From assembly GCF_002237655.1 (NCBI RefSeq), contig NZ_NOKT01000001.1:310001-374000 (forward strand): DNA of 64,000 bases, in the 5' to 3' direction. This DNA comes from Streptomyces sp. XY006 (GTDB taxonomy: Bacteria > Actinomycetota > Actinomycetes > Streptomycetales > Streptomycetaceae). The position numbers and the translations under genes were made by a program. Below are positions 52,364 to 60,881 of the stretch, piece after piece. Below the pieces are notes generated by a model. The model saw nothing but the letters and a program-made list of their open reading frames with translations. It did no database searches and was not told where the DNA came from. The stretch's first letter is position 1; every line of letters begins with the position of its first letter.

Positions 52364-53201
52364 GACGATCTCCGCCTTCGCGGCCGAGGAGGAGCAGCGG
52401 GTCCTGAGCCTGAAGCCGGTCCTGGCCCCGGTGCACGGCCGCTACGGGGACCACCCCCACCAGTCCTACGACGCCTGGCCGTCCGAGGACCCCGGTGCCC
52501 CGCTGGTGATCCTGCTGCACGGCGGCTACTGGCGCTACGACCGGATGCATCTGACCCCGTTCGCGGCCTGGCTCTCCACGCAGGGGTTCCACGTGCTGCT
52601 CCCCGGCTTCCGCCGGTCCGGCGGCGCGGGCGGCTATCCCGAGACCTTCGACGACATCGCCCGGATCGTCGACACCCTGCCCGAGGGGCGGCCCTACGTC
52701 CTGGCGGGCCACTGCTCCGGCGGGCACCTGGCCCTGTGGTGCGCCGCCCGGGGCCTGCTGCCGCCCGGCTCCCGCTGGCACACCCGCACCCTGCCGACGA
52801 GCGTGCTCGCCCTCGCTCCGATCACCGACCTCACCGCGACCCGCCGCGACCGGCTCAGCAACGACGCCGCCCTGCAACTCCTGGGCGGTGAGGAGCGGTT
52901 CGCCGCACACCTGGCGGAGGTCGACCCCCTCACCCTGCTGCGCGACGCCGGCACCACCGGCGTCCCCACCGTGCTGCTGCACGGGGCCGCCGACGAGGAG
53001 GTCCCGCTCACCCAGTTCAGCGACTACGCGGCCGTGCACCGGGACCTCAGGACGGTCGTCCTGCCCGGCACCGGCCACTACACCCTCATCGAACCCGGAG
53101 CCCCCGGCGCCCGCGCGGTCGCCGACACCCTCCGGGACATGGCGGCCGCCTTCACCCCGGCGCAGGCCGGCCGCGCGGGCGAGGAGGCCGCACACCGATG
53201 A
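52353..53201 (+). CDS. antO: Kynurenine-formamidase-like alpha/beta hydrolase with Cys nucleophile, AntO-like
   Basis: A 282-residue alpha/beta-hydrolase. The oxyanion motif HGGYW (His56) is the hallmark of arylformamidases. The nucleophile elbow, however, reads AGHCSGGH, putting Cys121 where formamidases have Ser (GHSAGAH). An acid in LLHGAADEEVP and His in TGHYTLIE complete a triad. In antimycin work, as I recall, AntO is assigned to N-formylation of 3-aminosalicylate; a Cys nucleophile would suit acyl transfer better than hydrolysis. GGGAGG lies 6 bases before GTG 52353. It sits between the Trp dioxygenase and kynureninase genes, so a deformylase role is the alternative. Confidence 0.88.
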   Translation: MTSRTISAFAAEEEQRVLSLKPVLAPVHGRYGDHPHQSYDAWPSEDPGAPLVILLHGGYWRYDRMHLTPFAAWLSTQGFHVLLPGFRRSGGAGGYPETFDDIARIVDTLPEGRPYVLAGHCSGGHLALWCAARGLLPPGSRWHTRTLPTSVLALAPITDLTATRRDRLSNDAALQLLGGEERFAAHLAEVDPLTLLRDAGTTGVPTVLLHGAADEEVPLTQFSDYAAVHRDLRTVVLPGTGHYTLIEPGAPGARAVADTLRDMAAAFTPAQAGRAGEEAAHR

Positions 53202-54457
53202 CCACCGCACTCTCCGCGACCGCCGCCCTGCACGAGCGGGCGGCACAGCTCGACAGCGACGACGCCCTGGCCGGCCTGCGCGCACGCTTCCTGCTCCCGC
53301 CGGACGTCGTGTACCTCGACGGCAACTCCCTGGGCCCGCTGCCCGCCGCCGTGCCGGCGGCCCTGGACGACGTCGTCCGGCGCCAGTGGGCCACCGGACT
53401 CATCGGCTCCTGGAACGCGGCCGGCTGGTGGGAGGCACCGCTGCGCGTGGGCGACGCCATCGGCAGGCTCATCGGGGCCGAGCCGGGGCAGACCCTCGCG
53501 GGCGACTCCACCAGCGTGCAGTTGTTCACCGCGCTCGACGCCGCAGCCGCCCTCCGGCCGGACCGCCCGCTGCTGGTCACCGACCCCGGGCACTTCCCGA
53601 CCGACCGCTACCTCGCCGAGGCCGTCGCCCGCCGCCGCGACCTGGAGGTACGGCACGTCCCCCCGGCGGAGCTCCCGCGCTTCCTCGCCGCCGAGGGCGA
53701 GCGGGTCGCCGTCGTCAGCTACTCGCCCGTCGACTTCCGCACCGGCGAGCTGTACGACATGCGGGCGACGACCCGGGCCGCCCACGACGCCGGGGCTCTC
53801 GCCCTGTGGGACCTGTGCCACGCCGCCGGCGCCCTGCCCCTGGACGTCGACGCCCTCGGTGTGGACCTGGCGGTGGGGTGCGGCTACAAGTTCCTCTCCG
53901 GCGGCCCCGGCGCCCCCGCCTTCCTCTACGTGGCCCGGCGCCACCACGCCGCGCTGGAGACGCCGTTGCCCGGCTGGACCGGCCACGCGGATCCGTTCGG
54001 CCTGTCCCGGACCTATACGCCGGCCCCCGGCATCGCCCGCGCCCGCATCGGCACCCCGCCGATCCTGTCCCTGCTCGCCCTCGAAGCGGCCCTCACCGCC
54101 TTCGACGGGGTCGACCTGGCCCAGGTCCGCGCCAAGAGCCTGTCGTTGACGGGCTTCTTCCTGCGCTGCGCGGACGAGCTCCTGGCCCCGCTGGGCTTCA
54201 GCAGTGTCACCCCGGCCGACCCCGGCCGCCGCGGCAGTCAGGTCACCCTGCGCCACGCCCACGCGCGCGGTCTGGCCGTCGCCCTCGCGGAGCGCGGCGT
54301 CATCGCCGACATGCGCGCCCCCGACCTCCTCCGCTTCGGCGTCAACGCCCTCTTCACCAGCCACCGGGACATGCTCACCGCTGCGTCGCGCCTGCACGAC
54401 CTCACCCGGGAGGCCGCCTACGATCCCGCACCGCCCACGGAGGGTCCGGTGACCTGA
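53198..54457 (+). CDS. antP: Kynureninase, AntP-like
   Basis: A 419-residue PLP enzyme of fold type I. YLDGNSLGPLP opens the domain, and the PLP Lys231 lies in GCGYKFLSGGPG. Converts kynurenine (or formylkynurenine) to anthranilate (or its N-formyl form), supplying the aryl starter. ATGA overlap with antO. Last gene of the antH operon; its presence together with antQ corresponds to the long form of the antimycin cluster. Confidence 0.95.
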   Translation: MTTALSATAALHERAAQLDSDDALAGLRARFLLPPDVVYLDGNSLGPLPAAVPAALDDVVRRQWATGLIGSWNAAGWWEAPLRVGDAIGRLIGAEPGQTLAGDSTSVQLFTALDAAAALRPDRPLLVTDPGHFPTDRYLAEAVARRRDLEVRHVPPAELPRFLAAEGERVAVVSYSPVDFRTGELYDMRATTRAAHDAGALALWDLCHAAGALPLDVDALGVDLAVGCGYKFLSGGPGAPAFLYVARRHHAALETPLPGWTGHADPFGLSRTYTPAPGIARARIGTPPILSLLALEAALTAFDGVDLAQVRAKSLSLTGFFLRCADELLAPLGFSSVTPADPGRRGSQVTLRHAHARGLAVALAERGVIADMRAPDLLRFGVNALFTSHRDMLTAASRLHDLTREAAYDPAPPTEGPVT

Positions 54458-54483
54458 CCGGGCCGAAGCCGGGCGAGTCTCCC

Positions 54484-55041
54484 TCAGCCGCTGCCCTCGT
54501 CCGTCAGAAGCGCGGTGGCGACCACGTCGAAGAGGTGATCGGCGCGTGGCGTGAGCGAGGGCTGGTCGCCGAGCCAGGCCAGCATGGCCACCAGTGCGAA
54601 CAGGTCGGCACCGTCGAGGTCGCCGCGCGCCACGCCCGCGGCCTGGGCGCGCCTGAGGAGCCGCGCCCCGGCCGCGCGCAGGGTGGCGCACGAGGCGTGG
54701 AGCGCGGACTCCGTGTCCTCGATGGCGGCGGCCATCAGCACGGTCGCCCCCCGGTACTCGGTCGTCCACCCGACGCAGTCGCGAAGCCACGCGACGAGAG
54801 CGTCCCCGGGCGCCTCGGACGTCTCCAACTCCTCTGCCCTGGCGGTCAGTTCGTCGAAGCCGGTGCGCAGCAGCGCGTCGAGCAGGGCCTCGCGCGTCGG
54901 GAAGTGCCGCAGTAGCGTGGCCAGGCCGACGTCCGCCCGGCGGGCGATGTCGCGCAGGGACACCTCGACGCCCTGTTCGCTGATGGCGGCGCCCGCTACG
55001 GCGAGCAGGTGTTCACGGTTCTTCCTGGCGTCGGCCCGCAT
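54484..55041 (-). CDS. TetR-family transcriptional regulator
   Basis: A 185-residue TetR repressor: N-terminal HTH (VSLRDIARRADVGLATLLRHFPTREALLDALL) and a helical ligand domain. It resembles the SbtR/YxaF-like branch often controlling oxidoreductases. Divergent from the quinone-oxidoreductase-like gene; three operator-like repeats lie between them. Marks the right boundary of the antimycin region, 26 bp from antP but convergent. Confidence 0.9.
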   Translation of the reverse strand: MRADARKNREHLLAVAGAAISEQGVEVSLRDIARRADVGLATLLRHFPTREALLDALLRTGFDELTARAEELETSEAPGDALVAWLRDCVGWTTEYRGATVLMAAAIEDTESALHASCATLRAAGARLLRRAQAAGVARGDLDGADLFALVAMLAWLGDQPSLTPRADHLFDVVATALLTDEGSG

Positions 55042-55056
55042 CCGTCCCTGTCCCTC

Positions 55057-55121
55057 TTGCTATCCGGATCAGTGGTCCATATATTCGGATCAGTGGTCCG
55101 TTTTTCCGGATCGCTGATCCG
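55057..55121 (+). promoter_or_regulatory. Promoter with three TetR operator-like repeats at 21-bp phase
   Basis: TTGCTA (55057-55062) and TATATT (55080-55085) with a 17-bp spacer form a good promoter for the oxidoreductase. GGATCAGTGGTCC occurs at 55066-55078 (in the spacer) and 55087-55099 (over the expected start). CGGATCGCTGATCCG, a perfect arm palindrome, is at 55107-55121. The GGATC elements begin at 55066, 55087 and 55108, exactly 21 bp apart (two helical turns), so repressor dimers would bind the same face. Confidence 0.85.
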
Positions 55122-55158
55122 CTTCAGCGTATCCCCTGACGGGGGGCAGGAGAAGACG

Positions 55159-56169
55159 ATGCCGACACACACGATGAGGGCGGTCCGGCTCCACGAGTAC
55201 GGCGGCCCCGAGGTCCTGCGCTTCGAAGAGGCGCCGATCCCAAGCCCGGGGCCGGGCGAAGTGCTCGTACGGGTGCACGCCGCCGGCGTCAATCCCCCGG
55301 ACTGGTACCTGCGCGACGGGCTGACCACGATGCCCGGGGAGACGGAGTCGACCGTCACGCTGCCGGTGATCCCGGGAACCGACGTGTCGGGTGTCGTCGA
55401 AGCCGTCGCCCCGGACGTGGACGGGCTCGACGTGGGCGACGAGGTCTTCGGACTGCTGCGGTTCCCGAGCTTCGACGGCCGCGGCTACGCCGAGTACGTG
55501 GCGGCGCCCGCGTCGGACCTCGCCCGCAAGCCGGCCGGCGTCGACCACGTGCACGCCGCCGGTGCTCCCATGGCCGGGCTGACGGCCTGGCAGTTCCTGA
55601 TCGAGGTCGGGCACGACCACCCGTCACCCTTCCAGGAGGCGCCGCACCGCCCCGCGGCGCTGAACGAGGACACGACGGTGCTCGTCAACGGCGCCGCCGG
55701 GGGAGTGGGGCACTTCGCGGTGCAGCTGGCCAAGTGGAAGGGCGCGCGCGTCGTCGCGGTGGCGTCCGGGGCGCACGCGTCCTTCCTGGACGGACTGGGC
55801 GCCGACCGTTTCATCGACTACACCAGGGACCGCCCCGAGAAACTCGTGCGCGACGTCGACGTCGTACTCGACACGGTCGGCGGCCCCGGCAGCAAGGCCC
55901 TGCTGCGCACGCTCAAGCGGGGCGGGTCCCACTTCCCCGTGTTCCCCGGGGAGTTCGACGCCGCGGAACTCGCGAGGCTGGGCGTCACGGTGTCGAGCGC
56001 CCAGGTCCGCTCCAACGGCGCCCAGCTCGCCGAACTGGGCCGTCTGCTCGAAGCGGGCACGGTGCGCGTCGGCATCGACAGCACCTTCCCCCTCGCCGAG
56101 GCGCGCGCGGCACACGAACGCGCCGCCCGAGGACACATCCAGGGCAAGATCGTCCTCACGGCCGTCTGA
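55159..56169 (+). CDS. NADPH:quinone oxidoreductase-like MDR enzyme
   Basis: A 336-residue medium-chain reductase without zinc ligands: RAVRLHEYGGPEVLRFEEAP opening, NADPH motif NGAAGGVGHFAVQLAK, C-terminal HIQGKIVLTAV. It reduces quinones or enones using NADPH. The divergent TetR gene and operators suggest induction by an electrophile or xenobiotic. CAGGAG lies 6 bases before ATG 55159; longer upstream reading would cross the operators. Confidence 0.92.
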   Translation: MPTHTMRAVRLHEYGGPEVLRFEEAPIPSPGPGEVLVRVHAAGVNPPDWYLRDGLTTMPGETESTVTLPVIPGTDVSGVVEAVAPDVDGLDVGDEVFGLLRFPSFDGRGYAEYVAAPASDLARKPAGVDHVHAAGAPMAGLTAWQFLIEVGHDHPSPFQEAPHRPAALNEDTTVLVNGAAGGVGHFAVQLAKWKGARVVAVASGAHASFLDGLGADRFIDYTRDRPEKLVRDVDVVLDTVGGPGSKALLRTLKRGGSHFPVFPGEFDAAELARLGVTVSSAQVRSNGAQLAELGRLLEAGTVRVGIDSTFPLAEARAAHERAARGHIQGKIVLTAV

Positions 56170-56290
56170 GAACGCGTCGCAGATGCCCGGGGCCGGCGGT
56201 TCGACGCTGTCGATCAACGCGAAACGACACCTGAGGCGAACCGCGGGAACAGCGGTCGACGTCCCGTCGCCGAGTACGCCGCCGGTCCGG

Positions 56291-57490
56291 TCAGCGCCCC
56301 ACGGGATCGCCCTCGGCGCCGTCGTCCCGGCCGCGCAGTGTCATGTGGCCGCCGTGCTGGAGCGCTGTGTCCAGGCGCAGACGGGCCGCCTCGTGTCCCG
56401 TCTCCGCGTCGACGAGGTGCACCTCGCCGTGACCGCCCCGGGTCACGGCGATCCAGTCGGAGCCCGGTGAGGCGGCCACCGCCCGGCGCTGGACGCCCTC
56501 CCAGGGCGTGCCGCCGCGGCGGGGAGCGCCGTCCATGGCCGGCAGGGGCACGCGGCGAACGGTGTCGTCCGCGTCGAGGAGGACGAGTTCGTCGCCGTCG
56601 GGGTGGATGCGGGTGAAGGCCGTGTGGCGCCGGGCGAAGGCCAGCCGGAAGACCAGTCCGGGACCGAGTTCCGTGCGATGGGTGCGGTCCGTCCCCAGGT
56701 CGTGACGCCAGGCCTGGTTGGTCCACTCCGGCCACCGCAGTGGGTCCGGGTCGCCGCCCCGCAGCGTGCTCCACAGCGTCTGCCTGCGCGTGTCGAGCCG
56801 GAGGTACCAGCCCCGGGCGGGCGCGCCCCAGGGTATGGCCGCCTCCGCCGCGAGCGCGTCGCCCTCCCTGCGCGCCCGGTGCACACCCTCGCCCGTGGCC
56901 GCGAACACGACTTCCGCGCCCGGTGCCTGGGCGTCCCCGTGTCCGTCGTCCGGCAATGGCAGGAGTTGGCGGGGCGTGGCGGGAGGGCAGCCGGGCGGAG
57001 CCGAGAGAAGGTCGGCGAAGCGGTGGACGGCCAACGCGCCGGGTTCCCGGTGCCGCAGCACGACCAGCGGGTCGCCGCCGCCCAGCACCGTCACGCCCGG
57101 TTCGCCGACGCGCGTGCGGACCCGCGCGGCCTCTCCGGTGGCCAGGTCCACGACCGTGAGCAGGTCCGACCACGGCACGCCGTTCTTGCCCAGGCCCGTG
57201 GTCACGGCCAGCCGGCGCCCCGACGGATCGCAGGCCAGGTGCTCGGCCGGCACGGCGACCGGCACTGCGCGTTCGACGAACTCCTCGGTGTAGGGGTCGA
57301 GGACCAGCAGTTCCCCTCGGCGGTCGTCGACGCAGGCCACCCGCCCTCCCGGCAGCGCCAGGAACCCGGCGTGCTCGGAGAGGTGACGGCCGGTGAGGCG
57401 CCCGACGACGGCGCCGTCCGGCACGGTCAGGGCGAGAACGGATCCCTCCACATGGTCGGAGACGAACAGAACGGGCGGGGCAGCGGGCAT
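56291..57490 (-). CDS. Cytoplasmic beta-propeller-like protein of unknown function
   Basis: A 399-residue protein with repeated beta-blade-like segments (LLVLDPYTEEFVERAVPV, LLTVVDLATGEAARVRTR, VHLVDAETGHEAARLRL), no signal peptide and no transmembrane segment. It looks like a seven-bladed YVTN/WD-like propeller. GGAGG precedes the ATG. It is divergent from the chelate-type ABC importer and shares the Zur/Fur-like box at 57514-57530, so it is probably part of the same metal-responsive unit; function unknown. Confidence 0.7.
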   Translation of the reverse strand: MPAAPPVLFVSDHVEGSVLALTVPDGAVVGRLTGRHLSEHAGFLALPGGRVACVDDRRGELLVLDPYTEEFVERAVPVAVPAEHLACDPSGRRLAVTTGLGKNGVPWSDLLTVVDLATGEAARVRTRVGEPGVTVLGGGDPLVVLRHREPGALAVHRFADLLSAPPGCPPATPRQLLPLPDDGHGDAQAPGAEVVFAATGEGVHRARREGDALAAEAAIPWGAPARGWYLRLDTRRQTLWSTLRGGDPDPLRWPEWTNQAWRHDLGTDRTHRTELGPGLVFRLAFARRHTAFTRIHPDGDELVLLDADDTVRRVPLPAMDGAPRRGGTPWEGVQRRAVAASPGSDWIAVTRGGHGEVHLVDAETGHEAARLRLDTALQHGGHMTLRGRDDGAEGDPVGR

Positions 57491-57513
57491 GAGGTCCTCC
57501 GGAAACCGAGATA

Positions 57514-57530
57514 ATGAAAACGATTATCAT
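57514..57530. promoter_or_regulatory. Zur/Fur-like metalloregulator box 1
   Basis: ATGAAAACGATTATCAT is an imperfect palindrome matching the 15-bp Streptomyces Zur-type pattern TGAAAATGATTTTCA at 12 of 15 positions. It lies between the divergent beta-propeller and substrate-binding-protein genes, 46 bp before the latter. It does not resemble the DmdR/IdeR iron box. A Fur-family regulator is likely; zinc rather than iron is inferred. Confidence 0.75.
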
Positions 57531-57575
57531 GTATGTTCGGTGCGTTCCCGGTACCTGAAAGAAGCGAGGACATCG

Positions 57576-58553
57576 ATGCTGGGCTCACCGTCGAGACGCG
57601 TTCGCAGCTGGCTCACCGCAGTGGCGGTGGGCTCGCTCCTGGCCGGCTGCGGATCGTCCGCGGAAGAACCCGCGGGCGACCAGGCCAAGCCCGCGGCGAC
57701 GACGGACGTGACCGTCGAACCCATCAAGGCGTCCAAGGAGTTGACCGACACCAACGGCGTCAAGGTCTCCCTGAAGAAACAACCCGAGCGGATCGTCTGC
57801 CTGTTCGCCCTGTGCGACGACATCCTGACCGAACTGGGCATCGTGCCGGCGGCCACCAACAGCACGCTGCTCGCCCACCCGGACTTCCTGGGGGAGAAGA
57901 AGTCGAAAGAGGTCGACGTCATCCCCGGCGGCTTCATCGCCCCGGAGGTGGAGGCGATCCTCTCCCACAAGCCCGACCTCGTGATCGGCCTGGGCGACAC
58001 CCACGGCAAGCTCGCCCCGGCCCTCAAGGGCGCCACCACCTTCTGGCCCATGCAGCCCGAGACGTGGGAGGACAGCGTGGGATACCTGCGCGACGTCGCC
58101 GCGCTCACCGGGCGCACCGCCGAGGGCGAGAAGGCCGAGAGGACCTTCCGGACGAAGCTCGCCGCGGCCGAGAAGACCCCGAGTGACAAGACCGCGCTCG
58201 TCATCTACGGCAGCGACGAGAACTTCGGCGTCGCGACCCCGGAAGGAGACGTGGCCGCCAGCCTGTTCCCCAAGATCGCCGACTACCCGTGGAAGTCCCG
58301 TGGTGTGGAGGGCAGTTACAGCCTCGAGGAGATCCTCGCCCAGGGCGTCGACGTGCTGTTCGTCGAGACGATGAGCTTCGGCGACGCGGACGGCAAGCTG
58401 TCGGAGAAGCTCGCCGAGAACCCGCTCTGGAGCAAGATCCCGGCCGTCGAGAACGGTGACGTCCACGAGGTCGACCCAGAGGTGTGGGCCAAGGGGCGCG
58501 GCACCCGTTCGCTGGGCATCGTCCTCGACGAGGCCACGGCCGCGCTGCGGTGA
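57576..58553 (+). CDS. ABC transporter substrate-binding lipoprotein (chelate type)
   Basis: A 325-residue lipoprotein: signal peptide with lipobox LLAGC, then a FecB/TroA-like helical-backbone binding domain (NGVKVSLKKQPERIVCLFALCDD, GLGDTHGKL, FVETMSFGD). Such proteins bind metal chelates outside the membrane. ATG 57576 preceded by AAGCGAGGA. First gene of a four-gene importer under box 1. The ligand is unknown; the FecCD partners argue for a complexed metal or cofactor, not a free ion. Confidence 0.92.
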   Translation: MLGSPSRRVRSWLTAVAVGSLLAGCGSSAEEPAGDQAKPAATTDVTVEPIKASKELTDTNGVKVSLKKQPERIVCLFALCDDILTELGIVPAATNSTLLAHPDFLGEKKSKEVDVIPGGFIAPEVEAILSHKPDLVIGLGDTHGKLAPALKGATTFWPMQPETWEDSVGYLRDVAALTGRTAEGEKAERTFRTKLAAAEKTPSDKTALVIYGSDENFGVATPEGDVAASLFPKIADYPWKSRGVEGSYSLEEILAQGVDVLFVETMSFGDADGKLSEKLAENPLWSKIPAVENGDVHEVDPEVWAKGRGTRSLGIVLDEATAALR

Positions 58554-59857
58554 GCCGGCACACGGTGCGCCCGGTGCCCCTCCCGCCGTCCGCCGCGGCC
58601 GGGGACACCGCGGCGGACGGACGGCGGCCGTCGCCCGGTGCGCGCAGGGGGCAACCACTGCTGGTGGTCGTCCTCCTGGCCGTCTCGTCGGTCTGCGCGC
58701 TCAGCCTCGGCACTCCCTACGTCCCCCCGCACCGGCTGGTCGCCGCCCTGCTGGACGGGGACACCACCCTGGCCGGGATCGTCGTGAGCGAACTGCGCGT
58801 CCCCCGCCTGCTGTTGGCGCTCGTCGCCGGAGCCTGTCTGGGGGCGGCGGGACTGGTGCTCCAGGAGGCGCTGCGCAATCCCCTGGCCGTGCCGGAGATG
58901 CTGGGCGTGTCGTCCGGGGCCGCGCTGGGGGTGGCCGCGCCGCTGGTGCTGGCCCTCTCGCTGCCCGCCGCCGTCCAGCCGCTGCTTGCCATCGCAGGGG
59001 CCGTGCTCGGCGGCGGACTCACGCTGCTCGTCGCCGGGTTCGGCCGCAGTCCGTCCGCCGTGCTCCTGACCGGGGCGGCGGTGGCGGCCGCGTTGCAGGC
59101 GGCGCTGCTCGTGCTGATGGTGATGGCCGACCAGCTCGACCTCCAGCTCATCTACCGCTACCTGCTCGGCTCCCTCTCCGCCCGGACCTGGGACGACGTG
59201 ACGGGCCTGTGGCCGTGGCTGCTCGTCGCGGTGCCCGCACTCGTGCTGTGCGCGCCGGTGCTGTCGGTGCTGCGGCTGGGAGACGAGGACGCGGAGGCGC
59301 TGGGCGTGCGCGCGCACCGAGCCCGGCTGGCCGCGCTGGCCATCGCCGTGGTGCTGATCGCCCCGGTGACCGCCGTGTGCGGACCCGTGGCGTGGGTGGG
59401 TTTCCTCGCCCCGCACCTGAGCCGTTGGTTCGCTCCCGCGGCCGGGGCGGTGCGCTGGCTCCCCTGGTCCGCGGCCTGGGGCGCGGTCGTGGTCATGGCC
59501 GCCGATGTCCCGGCCCGGCTGGCGCTGGCCCCCGTGGAGACACCGGCCGGTGCGTGGACGGCCCTGCTGGGGGTGCCGGCCGGCGTGGCACTGATGCGGT
59601 CGGGCAGCCGACGCCGGCCGCTCCGGCGCGGACCGTTCGCGCCGGCCGCGGCGCACGCGCCGCTGCCCGGGCCGCGTGAGACGCCTCGCGATGCGGCGGA
59701 CGACGTACCCGGCACCGCGACTTCGCATCACGCCCACCGGAGCGCCCCCGGTCGCGACGTTCCCCCCTCGTCCCCGCGCGATGCTCCGCCCTCCTCACCG
59801 CGCGGCGCTCCGCTCGCGTCCCCCCACAGGACCACCACCACGGAGGACACCCCGTGA
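58550..59857 (+). CDS. FecCD-type ABC permease with long C-terminal tail
   Basis: A 435-residue permease of the BtuC/FecCD family (about 10 membrane segments; LRVPRLLLALVAGACLGAAG, QEALRNPLAVPEMLGVSSGA, VAWVGFLAPHLSRW). GTG overlaps the upstream stop. Family members usually have 330-350 residues; this one adds about 35 residues before the first helix and about 90 after the last, the latter a Pro/Ser-rich tail with three repeats of the type PPSSPRDA. The tail is cytoplasmic or extracellular and unexplained. Confidence 0.9.
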   Translation: MSRHTVRPVPLPPSAAAGDTAADGRRPSPGARRGQPLLVVVLLAVSSVCALSLGTPYVPPHRLVAALLDGDTTLAGIVVSELRVPRLLLALVAGACLGAAGLVLQEALRNPLAVPEMLGVSSGAALGVAAPLVLALSLPAAVQPLLAIAGAVLGGGLTLLVAGFGRSPSAVLLTGAAVAAALQAALLVLMVMADQLDLQLIYRYLLGSLSARTWDDVTGLWPWLLVAVPALVLCAPVLSVLRLGDEDAEALGVRAHRARLAALAIAVVLIAPVTAVCGPVAWVGFLAPHLSRWFAPAAGAVRWLPWSAAWGAVVVMAADVPARLALAPVETPAGAWTALLGVPAGVALMRSGSRRRPLRRGPFAPAAAHAPLPGPRETPRDAADDVPGTATSHHAHRSAPGRDVPPSSPRDAPPSSPRGAPLASPHRTTTTEDTP

Positions 59858-60861
59858 CCCGGCGTTTCACCCTCCTCGCCGTACTGGCCCTCGTGTGCGC
59901 CGCCGTGGAGGTGGTGGCCGGGCGCGGCATGTCCCCGGGGGCGGCCTGGGACGTCCTCAACGGCGGGGGTGACGCGACGCAGCGCCACATCCTGTTCCAA
60001 CTGCGCCTGCCCAGGCTCCTGGTGGCCCTCGGCGCCGGGGCCTGCCTGGCCGTGGCCGGGCTGGTGCTGCAGTCCGCCCTGCGCAATCCCCTGGCCGGGC
60101 CGGAGGTGACGGGCGTGACCCCCGGTGCGGTGCTCGGCGCCGTCACCGCGACCGCCCTGGGACTCGCCGGCTGGGACTCGCCCCTGGCCGTGGTCCTCGC
60201 CGCGTGCGCGGGCGGGTGTGCCGGAGCGGCGCTGCTGTGGCTGCTGGCCGGCCGCGGCCGCGGTGATCCCGCCCAGACGGCCGTCCACGGGGTGCTGGTC
60301 TCGGCGGTGCTCGGCGGGCTCACCGCCATGGTGCTGCTCGTGGAGCCCGGCGAACTCGGCAGCGTCGTGCAGTGGCTGGTGGGCACCACGGAGGGCCGGG
60401 TCTGGCAGCACTGGCACTTGTTGTGGCCGTGGGCGCTTCTCTGGGGAGTCGCCGCCTGGCTGCTGGCCGGGCCGCTGACCCTGCTGCGCTGCGGGGACGA
60501 CATCGCCCTCGCCGCGGGCCTGGCCGTACGCCGGGCCCGGACCCTGGCCCTGCTGTGCGCGGTGGCCCTGACCGCGGGCGCCGTGGCCGCCGTGGGCGCG
60601 CTGGGCTTCGTCGGGCTGCTCGTCCCGCACCTGGCCCTGGCCGTCTTCGGCGCGGATCTGCGCAGGAGCCTCCCCGGCGCCGCCCTGACGGGCGCGGTGG
60701 TGGTGTGCGGGGCCGACGCGGCCGCGCAGCTGGCCTCGCGGCTGCCGGCGGCGGTGCTGGACTCGGGCCGCCTCACGCTGCCGGTCGGGGCGCTGGCCGC
60801 CTGCCTGGGCGCCGCGCTGCTGCTGGTCGTCGTGCGCCGCACGCCGGGCCGTACGTTCTGA
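59854..60861 (+). CDS. FecCD-type ABC permease
   Basis: A 335-residue second permease of the FecCD family (LRLPRLLVALGAGACLAVAG, QSALRNPLAGPEVTGVTPGA, LGFVGLLVPHLALAVFG). Normal family length. Overlaps the upstream permease by 4 bp (GTGA). Together the two form the heterodimeric channel of the importer. Confidence 0.94.
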   Translation: MTRRFTLLAVLALVCAAVEVVAGRGMSPGAAWDVLNGGGDATQRHILFQLRLPRLLVALGAGACLAVAGLVLQSALRNPLAGPEVTGVTPGAVLGAVTATALGLAGWDSPLAVVLAACAGGCAGAALLWLLAGRGRGDPAQTAVHGVLVSAVLGGLTAMVLLVEPGELGSVVQWLVGTTEGRVWQHWHLLWPWALLWGVAAWLLAGPLTLLRCGDDIALAAGLAVRRARTLALLCAVALTAGAVAAVGALGFVGLLVPHLALAVFGADLRRSLPGAALTGAVVVCGADAAAQLASRLPAAVLDSGRLTLPVGALAACLGAALLLVVVRRTPGRTF

Positions 60862-60881
60862 AGTCGACTGAAGGACAGAGC

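Noticed and set aside
57514..57530. DmdR/IdeR iron box
   Set aside because: The TTAGGTTAGGCTAACCTAA-type pattern is not present; the sequence fits the TGAAAA-TTTTCA type of Fur-family (Zur) sites.
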